From Xaviernesmea oryzae (GTDB taxonomy: Bacteria > Pseudomonadota > Alphaproteobacteria > Rhizobiales > Rhizobiaceae): DNA of 64,000 nt. A model generated the notes under the pieces. The model saw nothing but the letters and a program-made list of their open reading frames with translations. It made no database searches and was not told the DNA's origin. The DNA lies in NCBI RefSeq assembly GCF_900109605.1, contig NZ_FOAM01000003.1:62001-126000 (forward strand), given 5' to 3'. Position numbers and translations under genes: made by a program. The first letter of the stretch is position 1, and every line of letters starts with the position of its first letter. Below are positions 19,142 to 28,499 of this stretch, in pieces.

Positions 19142-20068
19142 ATGGATCCCATTACCCTTGCTGTGGTCGGTGTTGGCAAGATCGTGCGTGACCAGCACCT
19201 GCCGGCCATCGCCAAGAACCCTGATTTCAACCTCATCTGCGCCGCCAGCCGGCATGGCAAGGTCGAAGGGATCGACAATTTCACCTCCATCGAGGCCATG
19301 CTCGACGCCGTTCCGACGCTGGAAGCCGTGTCGCTCTGCATGCCGCCCCAGGCGCGCTACCAAGCTGCCGTGACGGCGCTGTCGGCCGGCAAGCATGTCT
19401 TTCTGGAAAAGCCGCCTGGCGCGACTTTGAGCGAGGTCGTCGACCTCAAGGCGCTGGCAGCGGAAAAGGGTGTCACCCTCTTCGCCAGCTGGCATTCGCG
19501 CTACGCACCTGCCGTCGAGGCGGCCAAGCGTTTCCTGGCGGGCACGCGCATCCGCACGCTGAAGATCGAGTGGAAGGAAGACGTGCGCCACTGGCATCCG
19601 GGCCAGGCCTGGATCTGGGAGGCCGGCGGTCTCGGTGTCTTCGACCCCGGCATCAATGCGCTGTCGATCGTCACCCACATCATGCCGAAGCCGCTCTTCG
19701 TCACCAAGGCGGTTTTGGAATTCCCTGAGAACCGGGATGCGCCGATCGGGGCCGAGATCAACTTCGCCAATGCCGACGGCGTCGAAGCCCTCGGCGAATT
19801 CGACTGGCGCCAGACCGGCCCGCAAAGCTGGAACATCACGGCAGAGACCGATGCCGGCCATATGCTCCTCTCCCATGGCGGCTCGCGGCTTGCCATCGAC
19901 GGACGCGAGGAGGACCATGGGCCGGAAGCGGAATATCCCTCGCTCTACGCCCGCTTTGCTTCGCTGGTGCGCGGCAAGCAGTCGGACGTCGACCTCGCAC
20001 CGCTGCGGCTCGTCGCCGACTCGTTCATGCTCGGCAAGCGCAAGGTGACCGAGGCGTTTCACGATTGA
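19142..20068 (+). CDS. gal: D-galactose 1-dehydrogenase (Gfo/Idh/MocA family)
   Basis: Oxidises D-galactose to galactonolactone with NAD(P)+, the first step of the De Ley-Doudoroff route. 308 residues with a Rossmann glycine motif (VVGVGKIVRDQH, 8-19), EKPPG (89-93) and a C-terminal segment, from WKEDVRHWHPGQ through GLGVFDPGINALSIVTH, that closely matches the Pseudomonas fluorescens enzyme. Related enzymes also take L-arabinose. A very good ribosome-binding site (GGAGGAG) precedes the ATG. The rest of the galactonate pathway is not adjacent. A 13-bp hairpin follows six bases after the stop. Confidence 0.88.
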   Translation: MDPITLAVVGVGKIVRDQHLPAIAKNPDFNLICAASRHGKVEGIDNFTSIEAMLDAVPTLEAVSLCMPPQARYQAAVTALSAGKHVFLEKPPGATLSEVVDLKALAAEKGVTLFASWHSRYAPAVEAAKRFLAGTRIRTLKIEWKEDVRHWHPGQAWIWEAGGLGVFDPGINALSIVTHIMPKPLFVTKAVLEFPENRDAPIGAEINFANADGVEALGEFDWRQTGPQSWNITAETDAGHMLLSHGGSRLAIDGREEDHGPEAEYPSLYARFASLVRGKQSDVDLAPLRLVADSFMLGKRKVTEAFHD

Positions 20069-20073
20069 TCAAC

Positions 20074-20109
20074 AACGGCCACGGCGGCCGATGCGTCGCC
20101 GTGGCCGTT
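20074..20109 (+). terminator. Hairpin after galactose dehydrogenase gene
   Basis: Perfect 13-bp arms AACGGCCACGGCG (20074-20086) and CGCCGTGGCCGTT (20097-20109). The tail CGCGCGATTTG has no real T-run, so termination may be weak or factor-assisted. The remaining 207 bases to holC show nothing I can identify. Confidence 0.65.
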
Positions 20110-20316
20110 CGCGCGATTTGCACGCTTGTGGCGATCGGATTTTGGTGCTGCACACTTTCCAGACGAAGACCGGCGCTACAGCGAAGAATGGCTGGCGGTA
20201 GCGGCTCAAGTGGCGGAAGGCGGCACGATGAAGATGGAGATGGCGGCCTGACGTCAAGCCTAGCCTGGTTCAGCCGCTTCTCGATCTCTACGAAAGCAGG
20301 CGAAGTTCTGCACGCC

Positions 20317-20766
20317 TCACGCCTTCTTCATCCAGCGTCCATCCGCATTTTGCTGCCAATAGGTCAGCGCATGGCCGGCGTCTTTCAGCCGCTTCCATTG
20401 CCCACGGGCGCGCTCCAACTGGCCGGCATCATATCCGTCGAACATGATCACCACGCGCTGATAGGCGTCGAGCGGCGGAGGTTCGGCACCGCCGGTGACG
20501 AAGCGAACCTCCGCGCCATTTCCATTGCCCTCTCCCGCCGTCAGCAGAATGGGCTGGTCGGCCGCATGCGGCCCGTCCTCCAGCCCATGCGGCAGAAAGC
20601 TTTCCGCGCGATAGGTCCATAGATGCTCGTCGAGGCTCTCGCAGGCTTGCGCCTCCGCGAGTTGGAGCACGACCTTCCAGCCGCGCTCCAGGCTCTTTTC
20701 GAGGAGCGGCGGCAGCGCGTCCTCGAGCTTGGACTCCGTCAGGTGGTAGAAGAGGATCTCCGTCAC
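20317..20766 (-). CDS. holC: DNA polymerase III subunit chi
   Basis: 149-residue chi subunit, which links the clamp loader to SSB at the replication fork. It starts at a GTG (20766), directly at the conserved VTEILFYHLTESKLEDALPPLLEKSLERGW. Further features are ESLDEHLWTYRAESFLPHG and the terminal WKRLKDAGHALTYWQQNADGRW. It follows pepA after only seven bases on the same strand, the pepA-holC order also seen in E. coli, so it is surely co-transcribed. Confidence 0.93.
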   Translation of the reverse strand: MTEILFYHLTESKLEDALPPLLEKSLERGWKVVLQLAEAQACESLDEHLWTYRAESFLPHGLEDGPHAADQPILLTAGEGNGNGAEVRFVTGGAEPPPLDAYQRVVIMFDGYDAGQLERARGQWKRLKDAGHALTYWQQNADGRWMKKA

Positions 20767-20773
20767 GCGCGCG

Positions 20774-22285
20774 TCACGCCTCCGGCTTCGCGTCGGTCTC
20801 GCAGGACTCGCGGACAAAGGCATCGAGCAGGCGCACGCCGAAGCCCGAGCCCCAGGACTGGTTGACCTCGTCAGTCGGCGAGCCCATGGCCGTGCCGGCA
20901 ATGTCAAGATGCGCCCAAGGCGTGTCCTTGACGAAGCGCTTCAAGAACTGCGCCGCCGTGATCGAGCCGCCATAACGTCCGCCGGTGTTCTTCATATCGG
21001 CAAACTTGCTGTCGATCATCTTATCATAGTCCGGGCCGAGCGGCAGACGCCACAGCCGCTCCTGCGTGAGCCGGCCGGCGGCCAGCAGTTGGTCGGCCAG
21101 CGTATCGTCATTGGAAAACAGCCCGGCATGGTGATGGCCGAGGGCAACCATGACGGCCCCAGTCAGGGTCGCCAGATTGATCATCAGCTTCGGCTTGAAG
21201 CGGTCGTTGCAGTACCAGAGCGCATCGCAGAGCACGAGGCGGCCTTCGGCATCGGTATTGATGATCTCGATCGTCTGGCCGGACATGGAGGTCACGATAT
21301 CGCCCGGACGCTGAGCATTGCCATCGGGCATGTTTTCCACCAGGCCGAGAATGCCGATGGCGTTGACCTTCGCCTTGCGCGCGGCGAGCACATGCATCAG
21401 GCCAGTGACGGCGGCCGCGCCACCCATGTCGCCCTTCATGTCCTCCATACCCGCGCCGGGTTTGATCGAAATACCGCCGGAGTCGAAGACCACGCCCTTG
21501 CCGATGAAGGCGACGGGCGCTTCGCCCTCGGCGCCGCCCTTCCAGCTGAGGATGACGAGGCGCGGCGGCCGCGAAGAGCCCTGGGCAACGCCGAGCAGAG
21601 CGCCCATGCCGAGCGGCGCCATCTCCGCCTCGGTCAGGATTTCCACCTCGACACCGAGCTCAACCAGCTCCTGGGCGCGCGCGGCAAATTCGACCGGACC
21701 CAGCACATTCGGCGGAAGGTTCACGAGATCCCGCGCCAGGAACACACCGTCGCTGACGGCGCGGCCGGTCTCGGCGGCGCGTGTCGCTTCGGCCGCCGCA
21801 GCGGTGACGATGGTCACACGTGCCGGCGCCTTCGGCTCGGCCGCGTCGTCCTCATCCTTCTTCTTGGTCTTGTAGCGGTCGAAGCGATAGGCGTTCATTT
21901 CCATGCCGAGCGCGAAATCGGCGGCCGCCTGGGCGCTGATCGGAACGCTGGCGACATCGAGAAACACGGTGACGCGCTGCGCGCGCTTGAGCTTGGCGGC
22001 CGTGGCGCCGCCAGCCTTCAGCCAGTCATGCGCCGTCATCGTTTTGGCATCACCGAGACCGACCACGAGAAGGCGGTCCGCCGGCGAACCCTGCGGCGCT
22101 ACCACATCGAGAACGGACAGCGCACGCGCCTTGAACGACATCGCTTCCGCCGCGCGCGCCAGCACGCCGGCCGGATCGGCCTCAGCCGCGCCTGCCGCCG
22201 GCCCGCCCTTTGCCATTAGGCAAACCACGGTACCGCCATCCAGCGTGGCATGATCGGCGAAGGTGAATTCGAAACTCTGGGCCAT
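20774..22285 (-). CDS. pepA: Cytosol (leucyl) aminopeptidase PepA
   Basis: 503-residue M17 aminopeptidase, a hexameric two-metal enzyme that removes N-terminal residues from peptides in the cytoplasm. The C-terminal catalytic domain shows [16 protein letters not shown] with the metal lysine, [14 protein letters not shown], and the signature [10 protein letters not shown]. An acidic/lysine insert around 143-155 ([13 protein letters not shown]) is unusual but in a surface linker. First gene of the pepA-holC operon. Confidence 0.96.
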   Translation of the reverse strand: MAQSFEFTFADHATLDGGTVVCLMAKGGPAAGAAEADPAGVLARAAEAMSFKARALSVLDVVAPQGSPADRLLVVGLGDAKTMTAHDWLKAGGATAAKLKRAQRVTVFLDVASVPISAQAAADFALGMEMNAYRFDRYKTKKKDEDDAAEPKAPARVTIVTAAAAEATRAAETGRAVSDGVFLARDLVNLPPNVLGPVEFAARAQELVELGVEVEILTEAEMAPLGMGALLGVAQGSSRPPRLVILSWKGGAEGEAPVAFIGKGVVFDSGGISIKPGAGMEDMKGDMGGAAAVTGLMHVLAARKAKVNAIGILGLVENMPDGNAQRPGDIVTSMSGQTIEIINTDAEGRLVLCDALWYCNDRFKPKLMINLATLTGAVMVALGHHHAGLFSNDDTLADQLLAAGRLTQERLWRLPLGPDYDKMIDSKFADMKNTGGRYGGSITAAQFLKRFVKDTPWAHLDIAGTAMGSPTDEVNQSWGSGFGVRLLDAFVRESCETDAKPEA

Positions 22286-22772
22286 GTTTGCTCCATTGTC
22301 CTGCGTGATTTTCGCGGGAGCCAGCGTCTGGCATCCGGCTTGATGCGATTCTTGGTCTCTCTCCCCATAGCAGGCCGCGGCGGGAAATCCGAACGGGGAT
22401 CGCCATCAAAACGCCGTGCGGCGTCGAAGGACACACGACAATCTGGTCGGGCCTTGGCAGGGCGGCGCGACAGATCCTTCGATCCCGCAGGTCTTTCACT
22501 CGGAGCGTGGGCACAAGCTGTCATGCGCCTGTCAGCAGCCAGGATTTCCGCTTCCGACACATGAGAATTTCATGGAATTGTGATGAAGCCGAGCTATGGA
22601 AGACAAATGGAGCGCTCGAATCGGGCCGGGGCAAGCCGCGACATCTATCGTCTGATCCTGCCGGATCGGCATGGACGGATGAAGCCGTCAGCCTTGCCAA
22701 GGGCAGTCGCGCGCTCTCGTCTTTTTCACGTTCCGGCATCGATCGACCCTCGGCCCCTCTCTGACTATATCC
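22286..22772. promoter_or_regulatory. Divergent upstream region, pepA / PAP2 phosphatase
   Basis: 487 bases between divergent genes. Short frames exist on both strands but none shows a recognisable protein or good start. It must hold the promoters for pepA and the phosphatase gene, which I cannot locate precisely. Confidence 0.35.
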
Positions 22773-23564
22773 ATGACGCACCCCAACTCCATGATGCCAA
22801 TTTCGTCTCGCCCGAGCTTGGTTCGCGGCGCCGATCGCGACCTGATCCTTGGCCTCGGGCTTGCCTGTCTGTGGACGGCGACGCTGGAGATGTTCCACAT
22901 CGTTCCGGCTATCGATCTCTGGATCCAGCATCTGTTTTTCAGCCCTGTCCCCTGCCCCGTCGGCAGCCGTCTGGATGCCATCTGCGGCAGTTTTCCGATC
23001 GGCGATGTGGCGGCTCTCCAGACGGTGCGCAAAGTGCTTTTCGACCTGCCCTTCGTCGTTACCGGGCTGGTGCTCGTGACGCTCGCCTGGGCCGTGATCC
23101 GGCCTGGCCGTTTCTCGATGCCGGCCCTGCGCGACATGGCCGCGCTGCTGGCGACCATGGCCATTGGGCCCGGCCTGATCGTCAACGTCTTTCTCAAGAG
23201 CTATTCCGGCCGACCGCGGCCGATGCAGACCGATCTCTTCGGTGGCGACATGGGCTTCATGGCGGCCGGCCAGTTCGGCGGCGCCTGCCATGACAATTGC
23301 TCCTTCGTATCAGGCGAAGCGGCGGGCGCGGCCTGGTTGGTCTGTGCGCTGGTGCTGCTGCCCACGCCGTTGCGGCGCAAGGCGCTGCCGATCGCTCTCG
23401 GCATCGCCGTCTTGACCAGCCTGCTGCGGGTGGTCTTCGGGCGGCATTACCCGTCCGACGCCCTGCTCGGCTTCCTGCTTACCTTCGTCGTCTTCCAGCT
23501 CGTGCGGCTTGGCCTGCGCGCGCTGCCCCTGCCCGCCTATCCGTCACCAAAAAGCCACCAATAA
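22773..23564 (+). CDS. PAP2-family membrane phosphatase
   Basis: 263 residues with about six membrane helices. The phosphatidic-acid phosphatase motifs are KSYSGRPRP (K142, R147-P148), then VSGE (179-182) in place of the usual PSGH, then RVVFGRHYPSD (R219, H225, D229), where His225 would be the nucleophile. Such enzymes dephosphorylate lipids such as lipid A, phosphatidylglycerophosphate or undecaprenyl pyrophosphate at the outer face of the inner membrane. Its position just upstream of the LPS transport genes hints at a lipid substrate, but this is inference. The changed motif 2 is discussed in the findings. Confidence 0.82.
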   Translation: MTHPNSMMPISSRPSLVRGADRDLILGLGLACLWTATLEMFHIVPAIDLWIQHLFFSPVPCPVGSRLDAICGSFPIGDVAALQTVRKVLFDLPFVVTGLVLVTLAWAVIRPGRFSMPALRDMAALLATMAIGPGLIVNVFLKSYSGRPRPMQTDLFGGDMGFMAAGQFGGACHDNCSFVSGEAAGAAWLVCALVLLPTPLRRKALPIALGIAVLTSLLRVVFGRHYPSDALLGFLLTFVVFQLVRLGLRALPLPAYPSPKSHQ

Positions 23565-23758
23565 GGAAAATTGGAAGGCGACAGGTCCGGCTTCGTTGCG
23601 GCGCACACCCGATCCGGGTTATGGCCATGCGACGTGATGACGTCGAGAGATCGGGGGCAAACGATCCCATATCGTCGTTGTCGCATCGCCCGCCGCGCCG
23701 GCTAAGGCCCGGCAGCGGGCCTTCACGCATGATGCGGGCAGGTGCAGTTAAGGCCGGA

Positions 23759-24925
23759 ATGTCGATTCTCGAAAGCTATATCCTGCGGCGCGTCCTCCAG
23801 ATGTTCCTCACCGCGCTCTTGCCGGTGCTGGGCATCATCTGGACGACGCAGGCCCTGCAACGGATCAATCTGGTCACCGATACGGGCCAGTCGATCGGCG
23901 CATTCCTGCAGCTGGCGACCTTGATCCTGCCGACGGTGATCCCGCTCGTGCTGCCCTTCGCCCTGGCGATCGGCATTACCCAGACGCTGGGCACGATGAA
24001 CAATGATTCGGAACTGACGGTGATCGAGGCCGGCGGCGGCGCCCGCAGCATCGTCCTGCGGCCGATCCTGATTCTCGCGGCTGCTCTCTGCCTCGTCTCG
24101 TTCTTCGTCGATAATGTCATCGAACCCATGGCGCGCCACAGGGTGCGCGAGATGATCGCCAGCGCCAACGCCGACCTTCTGGGTTCGATCGTTCAGGAAA
24201 ACACCTTTCGCCGGATCGGCGACGATCTCTATATCCAGATCGCGGGCCGGCGTGGCGGTGGCGTGCTGACCGGCATTTTCGTGGCCGATTCGCGCGATCC
24301 GGCCGTCGAGTTCATCTATTATGCCCGAGAGGGCGCTGTGGACGAGAAAAGCTCGGCATTGGTGATGAAGGATGGCGAGGTGCATCGAAAGCTGCCGGAT
24401 GGCGGCGTGTCGATCATCAAGTTCGACTCATACGCCTTCGACCTCACGGAAATGACCCGCAAGGCCGGCAATGCCACGCTGCGCGCGCAGGATCGCACGC
24501 TGGGCTATCTGCTGCATCCCGATCCCGAAGACGAGCAGTTTCAGCGCAAGCCGCTGACCTTCACGGCCGAACTCCACCGCCGTCTGACGGAGTGGACCTT
24601 TCCCATGATCTTCGCGCTCGTGTCGCTGGTGGTGGCCAGCGATGCGCGCTCGCACCGCGAAGCCCGGCTTCATCCGACGGCCAGCGCGCTGCTCTTGGTG
24701 CTGCTGTTCCGCTGGATGACCTTCTACAGTGCGAATGGCGCCGAAGACACGCCGTATTTCATACCGCTGATGTATCTCATCCCGATCGCGACGGCCATCT
24801 TGTGCATTCGCCAGCTCTTCGGCAGCAAGCGGCTGACCTTGCCGCGCAAGCTGCAGGACAAGACGGCGGATCTGGCGGCGCGTGCGCGCAAGATTGGCGG
24901 CACGCGCGAGGAGCCGCGCTCATGA
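23759..24925 (+). CDS. lptF: LPS export permease LptF
   Basis: 388-residue inner-membrane permease of the LptB2FGC ABC transporter that extracts lipopolysaccharide. Six membrane segments are arranged three and three around a periplasmic jellyroll domain (about 130-270). It begins MSILESYILRRVLQMFLTALLP, typical of LptF. AAGG precedes the ATG; an upstream ATG pair at 23729/23732 would add ten residues. The last four bases overlap lptG as ATGA. Order lptF-lptG-lptD places the inner-membrane and outer-membrane parts of the bridge in one operon. Confidence 0.94.
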   Translation: MSILESYILRRVLQMFLTALLPVLGIIWTTQALQRINLVTDTGQSIGAFLQLATLILPTVIPLVLPFALAIGITQTLGTMNNDSELTVIEAGGGARSIVLRPILILAAALCLVSFFVDNVIEPMARHRVREMIASANADLLGSIVQENTFRRIGDDLYIQIAGRRGGGVLTGIFVADSRDPAVEFIYYAREGAVDEKSSALVMKDGEVHRKLPDGGVSIIKFDSYAFDLTEMTRKAGNATLRAQDRTLGYLLHPDPEDEQFQRKPLTFTAELHRRLTEWTFPMIFALVSLVVASDARSHREARLHPTASALLLVLLFRWMTFYSANGAEDTPYFIPLMYLIPIATAILCIRQLFGSKRLTLPRKLQDKTADLAARARKIGGTREEPRS

Positions 24926-26004
24926 TGCCGAAAACCCTGCAGCGCTACTTCTTCCGGCGCTATGTGATCACCATCCTCTGGTTCCTGCTCGGCATCTTCT
25001 CGCTGGTCTTCATCATCGACTTCAGCGAACTGTCCAATCGCATGGCCAATCTGCCAGGCTATACGGTGTCCGGCGCGCTGTTGATGACGGCGTTTCGTAT
25101 CCCGATGATCCTGCAGCAGACCGTTCCCTTCGTCGCCCTGTTTGCCGGGATGACGACGCTGATCGCGCTCAACCGGCGCTACGAGCTGGTGGTCACGCGC
25201 GCCGCAGGTGTGTCTGTCTGGCAGTTCCTGCGGCCGTTCATCGTCGGCTCCCTGCTCTTCGGCCTCGCCTGCCTGGCCGTTCTCAATCCCCTCGCGGCCT
25301 GGGGTGCCGGCAAGGCCGAACAGCTGGAGGCTGACTGGGGCTCTTCCTCCTCGCGCACATCGCGCTCGATTCCCTGGCTGCGCCAGATTCATGGCGACGA
25401 GGACGTGATCATCGGCGCGCGCGCGGTCCAGGACGAGGGGCGCAGCCTGGGCGTGGTCACCGTGATTCATTTCGATCAGCAGGGTCGCATCGCCTTCCGC
25501 CAGGACGCGCGTAGCGCTAGGCTCGAAGATGGTTACTGGTTGCTGAACGATGTTCTGGAAACGCGCAACGGCGTTCTGCCGAAGAAAATGGCGACGGCAC
25601 GGCTCGCAACCGACCTGAAACCGGAATTTGTGCAGGAAACCCTGTCAAAACCAGACAGCATCCCCTTTTATGCGCTGCCCCGCAAGATCGAGATCGCCCA
25701 ATCATTCGGGTTTCCCATCAATGGGATGTTAACGCAATTTCACGCCATGATGGCGATGCCGCTGCTGCTGGTCGCCATGACGCTGATCGCCGCGAGCGTG
25801 TCGTTGAAATTTAGCCGGTTTAACCAAAGCCGGTCAGTGATTCTCGGTGGCATCCTGGCAGGCTTCGTGCTTTATGTCGTCACCGTGCTTGTGAAAGCAT
25901 TTGGGAGCAGCGGCATCGTTCCTCCCTTCGTCGCAGCCTGGCTGCCCGTCGTTGTTGCGATGGCTCTGGGTTCGACGATTCTGTTGCATCAGGAGGATGG
26001 CTAG
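24922..26004 (+). CDS. lptG: LPS export permease LptG
   Basis: 360-residue partner permease of LptF. It starts MMPKTLQRYFFRRYVITILWFLLGIFSL, has the periplasmic domain (about 140-260), and ends with three further helices (MPLLLVAMTLIAASVSL, VILGGILAGFVLYVVTVLV, FVAAWLPVVVAMALG). Coupled at both ends: ATGA with lptF, and its TAG shares a base with the GTG of lptD. Confidence 0.94.
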   Translation: MMPKTLQRYFFRRYVITILWFLLGIFSLVFIIDFSELSNRMANLPGYTVSGALLMTAFRIPMILQQTVPFVALFAGMTTLIALNRRYELVVTRAAGVSVWQFLRPFIVGSLLFGLACLAVLNPLAAWGAGKAEQLEADWGSSSSRTSRSIPWLRQIHGDEDVIIGARAVQDEGRSLGVVTVIHFDQQGRIAFRQDARSARLEDGYWLLNDVLETRNGVLPKKMATARLATDLKPEFVQETLSKPDSIPFYALPRKIEIAQSFGFPINGMLTQFHAMMAMPLLLVAMTLIAASVSLKFSRFNQSRSVILGGILAGFVLYVVTVLVKAFGSSGIVPPFVAAWLPVVVAMALGSTILLHQEDG

Positions 26005-28328
26005 TGCCGGGCGCCAACCGTAAAGTACAACGCCTCTGGGCCGCCCTGCTTCTGTCGAGCACGTTCCTTGTGCCCGCGCTTCCCGTTATGGCACAGCAAA
26101 GCGGGAATGATGCAGCAGCGCTGGCGGCCACCGTGCCGGCCGACGCCAAGATGCTGCTTTCGGCCAATGAGCTGGTCTATAACAAGGATGCCGATCGCGT
26201 CATCGTGCGCGGCGCCGTCCAGATCAACTATGGCGGCTACCAGATGGTTGCCCGTCAGGTCGAATATAACCAGAAGAGCGGGCGAATCATTGCGACCGGC
26301 GAGATCGAGCTGATCGAGCCGTCGGGCAACAAGGTCTATGCCGACCATATGGACGTCACCAGCACCTTCTCGGACGGTTTCGTTCAGACGATGCGGGTTG
26401 AGACGACCGATCTGACCAAGCTCGCCGCCGTCAATGGCGAGCGCCGCAATGGCAATGAGTTCATTCTGAATCAGGCCGTCTACACGGCCTGTACGCCCTG
26501 CGCGACCGATCCGAACCATCGCTCGCTGTGGAACATCAAGGCCGAGCGGATCATCCAGAACGGCACGACGCACACCATCCGCCTGGAGAAGGCGCATTTC
26601 GAGCTGTTCGGCCAGCCGATCATCTATCTGCCGGCCATCGAAGTGCCGGATCAGACCGTCAAGCGCCAGAGCGGCTTTCTCTTCCCGCGCTTCCGCTACA
26701 CGCAGAAGCTCGGCTTCGGCGCTTCGGTCCCCTATTACTGGGCGATTGCGCCCGATATGGACGCCACCGTGACCGCGACGGGGCTGACCCGTCAGGGCTT
26801 TCTGCTCGAGGGCGAATTCCGCCAGCGATTCGAAATGGGCGAGCACGTCCTGCGCATGGCCGGGATCAGCCAGATGAATCCGGAAAGCTTTACCTCGGGC
26901 ACCGAGGATGCCGATCATACGCAGCGCGGCATGATTGCGTCCAAAGCCGATTTCCAGTTCAATCCGCGCTGGTCCTTCGGCTGGGACGTGCTGGTCCAGA
27001 GCGACAACAACTTCGCCAAGACTTACGACCTCTCGACCTTCGACGGGACGACGCTGACCAACCAGGCCTATCTGACCGGTCTCGGCGATCGCAATTACTT
27101 CGATCTGCGCGCCTTTTACTTCGATATCCAGGATGCCGATCCGAGCAGCGCGGCCGAAAACCAGCAGGCAATCGCGCAGGTGCTGGACTATTCGGCCACG
27201 GCGCCCAATCCGGTGGCCGGCGGCGAGCTGAGCGCGACGATCAACCTGACCAACATCAAGCGCAACCGCCTGGATGCCTACACGGTGGCGAACGACGAGC
27301 GTTTCCGCGGCCTTGAGGGAACCGACCACCGCCTGACGGCGGAGCTGGAATGGAAGAAGCAGATCGTCGTGCCCGGCGGGCTGGTGCTGACCCCCCTGCT
27401 TGCCGCGCGCGGCGATGCCATCGGCATCAATGTCGATCGGCCGGTCGGCTATTCCGGCGATTTCACCAATGACGACGCGGTCACGCGCGGGATGGTCACG
27501 GCCGGGCTGGAAGCCCGCTATCCCATGCTGTTCACCACACCGCACAGCTCGCATATTCTCGAACCGATCGCGCAGATCTTCGTGCGTCCGAATGAGCAAT
27601 ATGCCGGCGGCCTGCCGAACGAGGATGCGCAGAGCTTCGTCTTCGATGCCACCACCCTGTTCGACCGCGACAAGTTCTCGGGCTTCGACCGGATCGAAGG
27701 CGGCACGCGCGCCAATCTCGGCATCCGCTACACCGGCACGCTGGGCAATGGCTATGGCGTGCGTGCGATTGCCGGCCAGTCTTACCAGCTCGGCGGCGTC
27801 AACTCCTTCGCAACGGACGATCTGGTCAATGCCGGCGCCAATTCGGGGCTGGAAACCGACCGGTCGGACTATGTCGCGTTGGTTGGGCTCGATGCGCCCT
27901 CCGGCTTTACCGGCAGCTTCTCCGGCCGCTTCGACAAGGACGAATTCTCGCTGAAGCGCACCGACCTTTCGGCCGGCTATGAAGGCATCCGCTGGCAGAC
28001 GGCGGTCACCTACACCAGCATCAAGGCACAGCCGCTTTACGGCACCAATTACGACCAGGACGAAATCAAGACGGCTGCCTCCTACCGGTTTCAGGATTAC
28101 TGGTCGGTCTTCGGCTCGGTCACCTACGACCTCAACTACAATGTCGTGACGCGTAACAGCCTTGGTATCACCTATGACGACCAGGATACGGTCTTCTCGC
28201 TTGTCTACAAGAACGAGCGCGATCCGGACCAGCAGCTGGCCAACGACTGGTCGATCGGCGCCCGCATCTCCTTCCGCACGCTGGGCGACATCAATGTCGG
28301 CGATGCCTCGTTCAAGGACCTGGACTGA
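26004..28328 (+). CDS. lptD: LPS assembly outer-membrane protein LptD
   Basis: LptD is the outer-membrane barrel that inserts LPS into the outer leaflet. 774 residues: signal peptide cut after VMA (30), an N-terminal OstA-like beta-jellyroll (about 45-150: LLSANELVYNKDADRVIVRGAV), and a large barrel to the C-terminus. A CxxC pair, Cys163 and Cys166 in YTACTPCATD, is present at the jellyroll-barrel junction; the E. coli protein instead uses two long-range disulphides. GTG start, overlapping lptG by one base. LptE is not adjacent. A long antisense open frame covers it but is a shadow. Confidence 0.95.
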   Translation: MPGANRKVQRLWAALLLSSTFLVPALPVMAQQSGNDAAALAATVPADAKMLLSANELVYNKDADRVIVRGAVQINYGGYQMVARQVEYNQKSGRIIATGEIELIEPSGNKVYADHMDVTSTFSDGFVQTMRVETTDLTKLAAVNGERRNGNEFILNQAVYTACTPCATDPNHRSLWNIKAERIIQNGTTHTIRLEKAHFELFGQPIIYLPAIEVPDQTVKRQSGFLFPRFRYTQKLGFGASVPYYWAIAPDMDATVTATGLTRQGFLLEGEFRQRFEMGEHVLRMAGISQMNPESFTSGTEDADHTQRGMIASKADFQFNPRWSFGWDVLVQSDNNFAKTYDLSTFDGTTLTNQAYLTGLGDRNYFDLRAFYFDIQDADPSSAAENQQAIAQVLDYSATAPNPVAGGELSATINLTNIKRNRLDAYTVANDERFRGLEGTDHRLTAELEWKKQIVVPGGLVLTPLLAARGDAIGINVDRPVGYSGDFTNDDAVTRGMVTAGLEARYPMLFTTPHSSHILEPIAQIFVRPNEQYAGGLPNEDAQSFVFDATTLFDRDKFSGFDRIEGGTRANLGIRYTGTLGNGYGVRAIAGQSYQLGGVNSFATDDLVNAGANSGLETDRSDYVALVGLDAPSGFTGSFSGRFDKDEFSLKRTDLSAGYEGIRWQTAVTYTSIKAQPLYGTNYDQDEIKTAASYRFQDYWSVFGSVTYDLNYNVVTRNSLGITYDDQDTVFSLVYKNERDPDQQLANDWSIGARISFRTLGDINVGDASFKDLD

Positions 28329-28337
28329 GACCGGGCC

Positions 28338-28374
28338 GGCCGGCCTGAACCCGCATCGGGGTTGACAGCCGGCC
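28338..28374 (+). repeat. Intercistronic two-level hairpin between lptD and surA-like gene
   Basis: GGCCGGCC (28338-28345) pairs with GGCCGGCT-type sequence at 28367-28374, enclosing a smaller AACCC/GGGTT stem. The tail TTGTCATCATTC is only weakly T-rich, so partial termination or RNA processing within the operon is more likely than a full stop. Confidence 0.45.
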
Positions 28375-28499
28375 TTGTCATCATTCGGCCGCATGGTTTA
28401 TGCAAAAGCCGGGCCTGACGCGCGATCTTCGGCGGGGCCTTGCCCGGCCGGACATGCGCCGTACCGGGCGCAGGCAAAAGAAAAATCCAAGGAGGAGGC

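Noticed and set aside
19121-20062. 313-residue minus-strand frame opposite galactose dehydrogenase
   Set aside because: The plus-strand gene has strong family identity and a very good ribosome-binding site.
26001-28394. 797-residue open frame on the minus strand over lptD
   Set aside because: It is the mirror of a secure LptD gene in high-G+C DNA, is rich in Arg, Gly, Ala and Asp without domains, and has no ribosome-binding site.
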